Positions 1-5,142 of a stretch of DNA of 5,142 nucleotides are shown here, piece by piece. The notes below the pieces were generated by a model, which had not been told where the DNA came from, searched no databases, and saw only the letters and a program-made list of their open reading frames with translations. The position numbers and the translations under genes are program-made. This DNA comes from an uncultured Myxococcales bacterium (lineage in GTDB: Bacteria > Myxococcota > UBA727 > VGSZ01): positions 1 to 5,142 of the forward strand of contig CAJBHN010000282.1 in the NCBI GenBank assembly GCA_903952805.1. The letters run 5' to 3'. Position 1 is the first letter of the stretch, and every line of letters begins with the position of its first letter.

Positions 1-2129
1 CGCACGCGTTCGATGCGCGGAACGCTGTCGACGCCGTCAACGTCAACGTCGACGACGACGCGGTCGATCTCCGGCAGATGGTCTGAACCCGGCGGCGGGT
101 TGGTGACGCTGTGGGCGCCGGCCTGCTGATTGACCTCAAGGACGAAGCCTGACGGCGTGCTGCTGTCTTGCGTGCCCGATGGCAGGATGGTGAAGAGCGC
201 GACGCCGTTGTTGCGTTCGACGGCGTCGGGAAAGTTGGCGTGGACGACGACGGCCATGGCTCCCGTCAGGTGGACGGCGTTGGCGAGGCGGCGTTCCTCA
301 AACGCCTCGGTGCCCCAATAGCTGGCCCAGGTTTCGCGGACGGCGTCCTCGACGCTTGGATCCGTCGCCGACGGCGGGTCGAGGTACCCCGTGAAGCTGG
401 CGTACAAACCGGCGCCATTGAAACCCTCGGCGTCCTCCATCGTCGACGACGATCGAAAACGCAGTCCCTGCGTCGGGGCATAGCGGCCAAAACGGGCTCG
501 CAATTCGTCGGTCAGTGCCGACAACGTGCCCGCGGCAATCGGCGTCGCCCGGATGATGCCGACCACGCCGCCGTCGTCGACCACGTCGCGCAACAGCGAT
601 CCGGGCGGACGGGTCTCCTTGAACGCGGCGACGACCTCGCTGGAGACGGCGCCCTCACCTTCCAACACGATGCGGCGCACGACGCGGTCGGCGGCAAACG
701 AGCGATCCTCCAGGATGGACTCCAGGCGGCTCGCCAATCCGCTCGTGGTCAGATGCTCGACATACGGCTTGATGGTGATGGCAAGGGGAGCATCGACCGT
801 GCTGACGCCAGCGCTGGTCAAGCCGACGAAGCCGACGCATTTGCCGCCGATGACGGGGCGCAGGTCCCGGGCGTCGGCCAGAGACAGCGACGACAAGTCA
901 ATGGTGGTGTCGACGTCAGCGAGGTCGACGGGGGGCAAGCGAATCACCGACGGTTGGGTGAGGCTTCGCCAGGTGGCGAAGTCTGCCTCGCTGATGGCCT
1001 GAATGCGCAGGCCTCCATCGAGCGTGGCGTGCACCACCACCGGGGCCCGGACCGAGGCGAGTTGGTCCAGGTTGGCGTCGTCGACGACGCCAGCGCGAAA
1101 TGCGTTGGGGATGCCTCGGTTGCGGGCCAGAAGATTCACGTGCGCCAGCGCGGTCTGGGGCTGGTTGGTGATCAGAGCGGCGCACGGAGGCAAGAGGTCG
1201 GGCACATCGTCGACGACCAGGACGTCTGAGGCGCGCGCAGTCTGCAGCAACGCCTCATCGCCGCGACGCACCATCAGCACGCGGCCAGCGGTGGTGCCCG
1301 GGGAATAGACCTCGGTCTGACCAGGCGTGACGACGTCAGCATACGAGATGATTCGGGCCCGCAGATCCGCCGGAAACGTCGCCGCCATGTCGCTTTGGGC
1401 GAGTGACCGCGTGATCCATTTCAAATTCCGTCCCGCTTCCTCTGGCAGTTGGGGCGTGACGACGTCGAGAAAGTCACGCACCACGTCCTCGGGCGCGGGG
1501 TCGGTGAACTCCAACTCCAGGGCCCAGACGTCCTCAAGGCGCTCAGCAGTCGCATGGAAGCGCACGACGGTGGCAACCCCAAGCGACCTGGGAACCTCGT
1601 AGAGGGCGAGGTCGTAGAAGCGTGGTGAATACAAACGCTCGTCGGTGGTCAGGAAGCGCAGGTCGAGGGGCAGCGCGCGCCCGGCGGCCAGTTCGGCGTC
1701 AGCCCAGTCATAGATGGCCCGGACGCTGCCAAAGGGACCGCGGTTGTACGGTTGGTCGGCATCGGTCTCGAGGCCGTCGATGGACACCCCGTTCAACAAA
1801 CGGAACCAATACCACTCGTCGTGCAGGCTGAAGAACGACCCGTCGAGGAAGTGGGCGACGGCAGCGCCGCCGCCGTGCCCTTGCCCCCCGGCGCCACCAA
1901 ATCGGGTGACCACAATCTTCACAGACGACGACGATCCCGTTGACGCCGCCAACGCCTCAAAGTCAGCAACCGAACCGAGGCTGGTGACGGTGTGGTCGTC
2001 GAAATTCCCTTCTCCTTCTCCTTCTCCTTCTCCTTCCCCTTCTCCCTCCCCGGGCTCGGGGCCGCGACAACTGCTGCCCACAGACAGCACGAGTGCGGCG
2101 CCGACGACGCACACTCGCCACATCGCCAT
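1..2129 (-). CDS. Predicted lipoprotein with GWD-like phosphohistidine domain and PEP/pyruvate-binding (PPDK_N) domain, 3' end outside window
   Basis: The frame is open from the ATG at 2129 to the left edge: 709 residues and no stop. Residues 1-20 form a short signal peptide (Arg5, hydrophobic core 6-17) ending VGSSC, so Cys21 is the likely lipidation site; Gly rather than Leu at -3 makes the lipobox imperfect. A (Gly-Glu)7 linker follows at 27-40. Residues 50-270 are a domain I do not recognise. A swivel domain follows: SPG at 276-278, then TALAHVNLLARN with the presumed phospho-acceptor His330. From GGK (428-430) the chain resembles the PEP/pyruvate-binding ATP-grasp domain, including RSSSTMED (Arg559, Glu565, Asp566) and a later VALFT segment. 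Known family enzymes transfer ATP beta-phosphate through the histidine. His domain before ATP-grasp is the order of glucan water dikinase, the reverse of PEP synthase. Substrate is unknown. No clear ribosome binding site precedes 2129; an in-frame ATG at 2213 would add 28 residues before the signal peptide and seems less likely. Confidence 0.88.
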   Translation of the reverse strand, partial: MAMWRVCVVGAALVLSVGSSCRGPEPGEGEGEGEGEGEGEGNFDDHTVTSLGSVADFEALAASTGSSSSVKIVVTRFGGAGGQGHGGGAAVAHFLDGSFFSLHDEWYWFRLLNGVSIDGLETDADQPYNRGPFGSVRAIYDWADAELAAGRALPLDLRFLTTDERLYSPRFYDLALYEVPRSLGVATVVRFHATAERLEDVWALELEFTDPAPEDVVRDFLDVVTPQLPEEAGRNLKWITRSLAQSDMAATFPADLRARIISYADVVTPGQTEVYSPGTTAGRVLMVRRGDEALLQTARASDVLVVDDVPDLLPPCAALITNQPQTALAHVNLLARNRGIPNAFRAGVVDDANLDQLASVRAPVVVHATLDGGLRIQAISEADFATWRSLTQPSVIRLPPVDLADVDTTIDLSSLSLADARDLRPVIGGKCVGFVGLTSAGVSTVDAPLAITIKPYVEHLTTSGLASRLESILEDRSFAADRVVRRIVLEGEGAVSSEVVAAFKETRPPGSLLRDVVDDGGVVGIIRATPIAAGTLSALTDELRARFGRYAPTQGLRFRSSSTMEDAEGFNGAGLYASFTGYLDPPSATDPSVEDAVRETWASYWGTEAFEERRLANAVHLTGAMAVVVHANFPDAVERNNGVALFTILPSGTQDSSTPSGFVLEVNQQAGAHSVTNPPPGSDHLPEIDRVVVDVDVDGVDSVPRIERV
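2010..2051 (-). repeat. Hexanucleotide repeat coding for a (Gly-Glu)7 linker
   Basis: Seven consecutive 6-base units, mostly GGAGAA on the minus strand with a few third-position changes, encode Gly-Glu pairs at residues 27-40 of the lipoprotein. They begin six residues after the predicted lipidated cysteine. Gain or loss of units would change linker length without shifting the frame. The repeat lies within an uninterrupted pyrimidine run on the plus strand at 2005-2051. The usual reading is a flexible acidic tether between the membrane anchor and the folded domains. Confidence 0.9.
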
Positions 2130-2277
2130 GGATGTCAGGGAGGTCAAGGCTGGCGTCTGAGTGCTCTGGCGTCGCTTCACAGCATCATCCGCGGTGAGAA
2201 GGAGGTCGGTCATCGGGCGGATCTCTGCACTGCAAGTGCCAGTTTGGTTTGTCGCTGTGGGTCGCTACAAGCAGCGG
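2130..2277. promoter_or_regulatory. Divergent intergenic region between lipoprotein and diiron genes
   Basis: This 148-base spacer must supply expression signals for both flanking genes. I found no convincing -35/-10 pair on either strand. A strong Shine-Dalgarno-like AGAAGGAGG lies at 2197-2205 on the plus strand, but no ATG, GTG or TTG follows at usable distance; the next in-frame GTG codons are 2236, 2257 and 2278. An ATC at 2212, six bases after the purine tract, is in frame with the diiron gene. On the minus strand an in-frame ATG at 2213 could extend the lipoprotein and shrink the spacer to 64 bases. Confidence 0.4.
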
Positions 2278-3096
2278 GTGTCCATTGCCGAATCCGCCTT
2301 GTTCGAGGAGCGACTGCCCGACCGCTTCCCGAAACTTGTGAACCTCTACGAGAAGGCCAAACGCGACTTCTGGAACGAGACCACCGCCATCGACTGGGAC
2401 CAGGAGTTGACGCTGACGATGGACCAGCGGGTGCGTTTGGCCCGCCTGTTGTCCATCACCTATTACGGCGAGCGCGCCGCCCTGACCATCGCCAGCCAGT
2501 TGGTCGCCACCGTCCCCGATGAAGAAGCCCGCCAGGTCCTTGCCTGCCAGGTCGTCGAGGAGGCCAAGCATGTTGGCGCCTTCCAGCGGCTGCTCAAGAA
2601 GCTCGACCGGATTCATCCGCCGTCGTACTTCGCGCGCAAATTTCTCGTCGATCTCATCGAGACCGACGAGCCCACCGCCAAGCTGGTCGGTATGCACCTC
2701 TTCGTCGAAAACATCGCGAACCATGCGTTCAATGCGCTGCGCGAAAGCCTCGAGGACCCGCTCGTGCGCCAGGTGCTCGAATACGTGGCCCGCGACGAGA
2801 AAAAGCACACGGCCCTTGCCGTGCTGTATTTGCCTTCGCTGCTCGAAAAGCTGCCCCCCCACAAGGCCGCCTGGCTCTACGCCAAGCAGGCCAAATGGCT
2901 CTTCATGGGCATCTTGATGGTCAAGGACGGCTACGAAGACGCCCGCGCCCTCAACGTCGATCTCGCCGAAGCCGGCCAAAAGGCCCTGCGCCAGCACTAT
3001 CGGCTTCGCGAACAAATGGCGACGACGCGCGGGCTCCTCGATGTGCCGGGCTTTGAAAAAGTCATCGATCTCGTGGCCCGCATGGCCAAAGGCTAG
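2278..3096 (+). CDS. Ferritin-like diiron protein (R2-like fold), probable oxidase or oxygenase
   Basis: This is a complete 272-residue protein, soluble and mostly helical, with no signal peptide. The four-helix-bundle diiron signature is intact: Glu65 (YGER), Glu95 and His98 (EEAKH), Glu144 (FVEN), Glu174 and His177 (DEKKH). Spacing is symmetrical: 30 residues from first to second carboxylate, and 30 from third to fourth. This is the ligand set of the ferritin-like superfamily that includes ribonucleotide reductase R2, R2-like ligand-binding oxidases and AurF-type N-oxygenases. The segment YEKAKRDFWNETTAIDWDQE (24-43) is reminiscent of R2-like proteins. The substrate cannot be told from sequence, and at 272 residues with no visible catalytic-subunit partner it is unlikely to be a true R2. 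The start is uncertain: GTG 2278 sits just before the conserved region, while GTG 2257, 2236, 2194 and 2161 are also in frame; none has a good ribosome binding site. The DUF420 gene follows 104 bases downstream on the same strand. Confidence 0.88.
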   Translation: MSIAESALFEERLPDRFPKLVNLYEKAKRDFWNETTAIDWDQELTLTMDQRVRLARLLSITYYGERAALTIASQLVATVPDEEARQVLACQVVEEAKHVGAFQRLLKKLDRIHPPSYFARKFLVDLIETDEPTAKLVGMHLFVENIANHAFNALRESLEDPLVRQVLEYVARDEKKHTALAVLYLPSLLEKLPPHKAAWLYAKQAKWLFMGILMVKDGYEDARALNVDLAEAGQKALRQHYRLREQMATTRGLLDVPGFEKVIDLVARMAKG

Positions 3097-3113
3097 TGCC
3101 GTGGTGGCGGCAC
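3096..3113 (+). terminator. Small hairpin at the stop codon of the diiron gene
   Basis: GTGCCG (3096-3101) and CGGCAC (3108-3113) form a perfect 6-bp stem with a 6-base loop, starting on the last base of the TAG stop. No T-run follows, so this is not a canonical intrinsic terminator. It could protect or attenuate the transcript between the two genes, or be chance in GC-rich DNA. Confidence 0.25.
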
Positions 3114-3172
3114 CAGGGTGGTGGGCGACATGCGGCACCTTGGCAACACGCACGAGGTGTCCCGGTTGCTGC

Positions 3173-3188
3173 CCGTCAGACCGGACGG
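3173..3188 (+). other. Short inverted repeat upstream of the DUF420 start
   Basis: CCGTC (3173-3177) and GACGG (3184-3188) can pair across a 6-base loop, ending 12 bases before the ATG at 3201. That is where a ribosome binding site would be expected, and no good one is visible there. It might influence translation start or be an operator half-site pair. The stem is only 5 bp, so chance is quite possible. Confidence 0.15.
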
Positions 3189-3200
3189 CACACCCGTCCC

Positions 3201-3767
3201 ATGAGCACCGCCACTCCAGTCGCTGTTTCGGTCGGTCGTGACCGGTCCTTTGCCATCTTCACGGCTGTGGTGTCGGCGGTGGCCCTGGGCTTTTTGTTTT
3301 GGCTGTTGGTGTTGCGAGCAGGCACCCCTGGCGCCGACGTCAATCTGCGATTCCTTCCCGCTGTCAACGCCAGCTTCAACGCCTTGGCAGCGACGTTGTT
3401 GACGATCGGGTTTGTATTCATTCGCCAGGGCAAGCCCCACCTGCACAAATACGCCATGGTGGGTGCGTTCGCAGCGTCGGGCTTGTTCCTCGTCAGCTAC
3501 GTCACCTACCACTATGTCCACGGCGACACGAAGTTCACCGGCGAGGGGGCCTTGCGGGCTGTCTACTTTGGCATCCTCGTCAGCCACATCTTGCTGTCGG
3601 CTCTGGTCGTGCCTGGCGCCTTGTTTGCGTTCTGGTTCGCTGGCACCAAACGATTCAGCCTGCACAAGCGCGTCACCCGGGTATTGCTGCCGGTGTGGCT
3701 GTACGTGTCGGTGACCGGCGTGGTGATCTTCTTCATGCTCAAGGCCTGGGGCCAAGCGGCCGCCTGA
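3201..3767 (+). CDS. DUF420 / CtaM-family integral membrane protein
   Basis: A 188-residue inner-membrane protein with five predicted transmembrane helices, roughly at residues 17-38, 52-74, 84-106, 120-146 and 160-182. It matches the DUF420 pattern: LPAVNASFNALAA at the start of helix 2, HLHKYAM before helix 3, LVSYVTYHY in helix 3, LRAVYFGILVSH in helix 4, and LPVWLYVSVTGVV in helix 5. Histidines at 82, 104, 129 and 155 sit at or near helix ends and are candidates for heme or metal contact. The best-studied member, CtaM of Staphylococcus aureus, is needed for heme-copper (aa3-type) oxidase activity; a similar assembly role here is inference. ATG 3201 gives the usual family length. A GTG at 3096, overlapping the previous stop, would add 35 low-complexity residues and is disfavoured. 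No cytochrome oxidase subunit genes lie in the window. Orientation and spacing allow co-transcription with the diiron gene. Confidence 0.92.
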   Translation: MSTATPVAVSVGRDRSFAIFTAVVSAVALGFLFWLLVLRAGTPGADVNLRFLPAVNASFNALAATLLTIGFVFIRQGKPHLHKYAMVGAFAASGLFLVSYVTYHYVHGDTKFTGEGALRAVYFGILVSHILLSALVVPGALFAFWFAGTKRFSLHKRVTRVLLPVWLYVSVTGVVIFFMLKAWGQAAA

Positions 3768-3820
3768 GCGCATGTCCCGTCAACACATCGGAATCCACCC
3801 ACCCCGCACGCCGGGCCGGC
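3768..3820. other. Convergent intergenic spacer with no clear terminator
   Basis: These 53 bases separate the ends of the DUF420 gene and the opposing phosphatase gene. The only pairing I see is a GC-rich GCCGGGCCGGC near 3809-3819, whose perfect arms leave too small a loop, and there is no T-run on either strand. Termination may be factor-dependent. Confidence 0.3.
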
Positions 3821-4624
3821 TCAGCCCAGGATGTCGTCGAGGGCGGCGGCCAACGATGGACCGCTGTTGTCGCCAATGACCCGGTCGGCGACGTCGCGCA
3901 CGCTTTCAGGACTGTGACCCATGGCGATGCCGAGGCCGGCGGCCTGGAGCATATCTCGGTCGTTTTCGTCGTCACCGATGCAGACAATCTCGCGCACGTC
4001 GATGCCAAGGTGGGCCGCGCACCGCCACAAGGCCGTGCCCTTGTTGACGCCGTCAGGCAGCAATTCGAGGAAGCGGGGATTGCTGCGCACCAGATGCGCC
4101 CCAGGCGGCACCAGTCTCTCCCTGGTCAAGATACGGCGCAGTTCCAGCAGGCGCTCGGGTTCGTCGACGAACAACAATTTCACCGGCGCACGCTCCAGCT
4201 GCAGCAGGTCGACCGCTTCGCGGGCCGACAACGCCGCGCCCGCAATCATGGAGCGCGGCTCGGGTACGCGGGTGTCAATGAGCAATCGTTCGTCGACGTA
4301 GGCCCCGACGTGGATGCCGAGGTCCAACACCCTGGCAATGACCTTGAGCGTGAAGGTCCGCGGCAGCGTCGTCGAAAACAACGTGGTGCTCAGATCGCCC
4401 TCGACGACCTTGGCACCATTGAAGAGCACGCAAGGGGCGTCGACGCCGATGGCCTCGGCGTAGGGAATGGTGGTCGTTGCCCGCCGACCGGTGGCGATGG
4501 CCACCTTGATGCCCCTGGCCTTGAGGCGAGCGATGGCGGCGAAGACCTCCGGAGGAATTCGAGCTTCGGCGTCGAGCAGGGTGCCGTCGAGGTCGAAGTA
4601 GACGGCGCGCCACGGTGAGCTCAT
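3821..4624 (-). CDS. Cof-type HAD-superfamily (IIB) hydrolase, probable sugar- or nucleotide-phosphate phosphatase
   Basis: A complete 267-residue cytoplasmic protein with all four HAD motifs. Motif I is DLDGTLL, with Asp11 as the expected phospho-acceptor nucleophile and Asp13 as acid/base. Motif II is ATGR, with Thr45. Motif III is Lys195 in VNKGTALW. Motif IV is GDDENDRDML, with Asp218 and Asp222 for magnesium. The roughly 100 residues between motifs II and III form the C2 cap that defines the Cof/IIB subfamily, whose members hydrolyse small phosphorylated metabolites such as sugar phosphates, pyridoxal phosphate or flavin mononucleotide. The cap sets specificity and cannot be read from sequence. 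Length is typical for the family. The start ATG at 4624 lies ten residues before motif I, as is usual; the ribosome binding site is weak. The gene is convergent with the DUF420 gene and divergent from the oxygenase-like gene, so it is probably transcribed alone. Confidence 0.95.
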   Translation of the reverse strand: MSSPWRAVYFDLDGTLLDAEARIPPEVFAAIARLKARGIKVAIATGRRATTTIPYAEAIGVDAPCVLFNGAKVVEGDLSTTLFSTTLPRTFTLKVIARVLDLGIHVGAYVDERLLIDTRVPEPRSMIAGAALSAREAVDLLQLERAPVKLLFVDEPERLLELRRILTRERLVPPGAHLVRSNPRFLELLPDGVNKGTALWRCAAHLGIDVREIVCIGDDENDRDMLQAAGLGIAMGHSPESVRDVADRVIGDNSGPSLAAALDDILG

Positions 4625-4683
4625 GTCTCAGCGTATGCCGTCACCTTGGACCCTGTCGCCCATGCTGCCAGCCTGTGGACATC
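4625..4683. promoter_or_regulatory. Divergent intergenic region between HAD phosphatase and 2OG-oxygenase-like gene
   Basis: A 59-base spacer between two divergent starts, so promoter elements for both genes must lie here or within the opposing coding sequence. I could not identify a credible -35/-10 pair or palindromic operator. GTG 4675 is an alternative in-frame start for the right-hand gene. Confidence 0.35.
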
Positions 4684-5142
4684 ATGGACCGAGCCCCTGT
4701 CAACGCCGCCAACACCGCGCGCCCCTTGAGGGTGGTTCGTGCCGCCGTCGACCGTGACGCCGTTGCCGCCCTCGTCGCAGCCGTAGACGCCCGGCCCTTG
4801 TCATTCACGGGGGGGCGGCAGGGAGGCGGCTACCAAAAGGCCAGCCTCGATGACCTGGTTGACGTGGTTGGCATTGGCGGCCCGCTGCAACAGCTCGCAG
4901 CGCTGCTGGGGGCCCCGCTCGCCGTCGACCGCTATTGGCTCGTCTATCCGATGGGCTCCAGCATCGCCGCCCACACCGACCCATCCCCTGCGGACGGGCT
5001 GGTGCATCTGCGAGCCAACCTGGTGGTCGACGTCGCCGAAGGCGGCGCCTTCGAGGCCGACGGTGCCATCATCGAACTCGGGATCGGTGACGCCGTCGTG
5101 TTTCGGCCCGACCTGGTCGTCCACCAGGTCACCACGGTGACA
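4684..5142 (+). CDS. 2-oxoglutarate/Fe(II) oxygenase-like protein, C-terminus outside window
   Basis: The frame is open from ATG 4684 to the right edge, giving 153 residues without a stop. The C-terminal half looks like a double-stranded beta-helix dioxygenase core. YWLVYPMGSSIAAHTDPS carries the HxD pair His97 and Asp99. Next come HLRANLVVDV and the glycine-rich turn GGAFEADG. GDAVVFRPDLVVHQV then supplies the distal histidine His147. This is the facial iron triad of the 2OG-Fe(II) superfamily. The 50-residue gap between Asp99 and His147 is typical of compact prolyl-hydroxylase-like members. The Arg or Lys that binds 2-oxoglutarate normally lies about ten residues after the distal histidine, just beyond the window, so cofactor use cannot be confirmed. 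Residues 1-60 look like a helical N-terminal part. A run of seven G at 4809-4815 is a possible slippage or sequencing-error site, but the frame continues sensibly through it. Substrate unknown. Confidence 0.8.
   Translation, partial: MDRAPVNAANTARPLRVVRAAVDRDAVAALVAAVDARPLSFTGGRQGGGYQKASLDDLVDVVGIGGPLQQLAALLGAPLAVDRYWLVYPMGSSIAAHTDPSPADGLVHLRANLVVDVAEGGAFEADGAIIELGIGDAVVFRPDLVVHQVTTVT

Noticed and set aside
27..59. GTC-AAC/GTC-GAC repeated units at the left edge
   Set aside because: They encode an alternating Asp-Val stretch in the lipoprotein reading frame, compatible with a beta strand, and use common GC-rich codons; not an independent repeat element.
168..1229. Long plus-strand open frame of 353 codons
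   Set aside because: It lies wholly antisense to the lipoprotein gene, whose translation shows recognisable phosphohistidine and PEP-binding motifs; the plus-strand product is low-complexity, rich in Arg, Gly and Asp, as expected of a GC-rich shadow frame.
1714..2160. Plus-strand frame encoding a (Ser-Pro)n stretch
   Set aside because: The Ser-Pro repeat is the complementary-strand reading of the Gly-Glu hexamer repeat; the rest of the frame has no domain features.
2244..2271. Possible -35/-10 pair TTGGTT and TACAAG upstream of the diiron gene
   Set aside because: The match is poor and the -10 would lie only six bases before GTG 2278, implying a leaderless transcript; not supportable by eye.
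2854..2860. Run of seven C as a possible frameshift site in the diiron gene
   Set aside because: The protein continues in the same frame with plausible helical sequence on both sides, so there is no sign of disruption.
2185..3153. Minus-strand open frame of 322 codons
   Set aside because: It is antisense to the diiron protein, which has a complete metal-ligand set; the minus product has no recognisable motif.
3096..3200. Upstream extension of the DUF420 protein from GTG 3096, overlapping the preceding stop codon
   Set aside because: The added 35 residues are low-complexity, lie before the first membrane helix, and exceed the normal family length; ATG 3201 fits better.
3299..4618. Plus-strand open frame of 439 codons
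   Set aside because: It spans two convergent real genes: an alternative frame of the DUF420 gene and the antisense of the HAD phosphatase.

Overview
The window is a GC-rich, gene-dense stretch of bacterial chromosome with no RNA genes, insertion sequences or CRISPR arrays that I can see. A lipoprotein signal peptide followed by a Gly-Glu dipeptide linker indicates a Gram-negative-type cell envelope. That linker style, the high-GC third positions and the gene content suggest a Myxococcota or other deltaproteobacterial lineage. This is an inference from style, not from a marker gene.

Layout, left to right. Positions 1-2129 (minus strand, stop codon beyond the left edge) encode a large predicted lipoprotein. 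It carries a phosphohistidine swivel domain followed by a PEP/pyruvate-binding ATP-grasp domain, in the order of plant glucan water dikinases rather than of PEP synthase. A divergent spacer of about 150 bases follows. Positions 2278-3096 (plus) encode a complete ferritin-like diiron protein with all six expected metal ligands. After a 104-base spacer containing two small hairpins, 3201-3767 (plus) encodes a five-helix membrane protein of the DUF420/CtaM family, linked elsewhere to heme-copper oxidase maturation. Convergent to it, 3821-4624 (minus) encodes a Cof-type HAD phosphatase. Divergent from that, 4684 to the right edge (plus, incomplete) encodes a 2-oxoglutarate/Fe(II) oxygenase-like protein with its HxD...H iron triad.

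The genes do not form one obvious pathway. The only plausible operon is the diiron protein plus the DUF420 protein. Two non-heme iron oxygenase-type proteins and one oxidase-assembly-type protein lie within 3 kb, but I see no proof that they cooperate. The most unusual item is the dikinase-like lipoprotein: it keeps its catalytic histidine and the arginine-containing loop of the ATP-grasp domain, yet appears to be exported to a compartment not expected to hold ATP.
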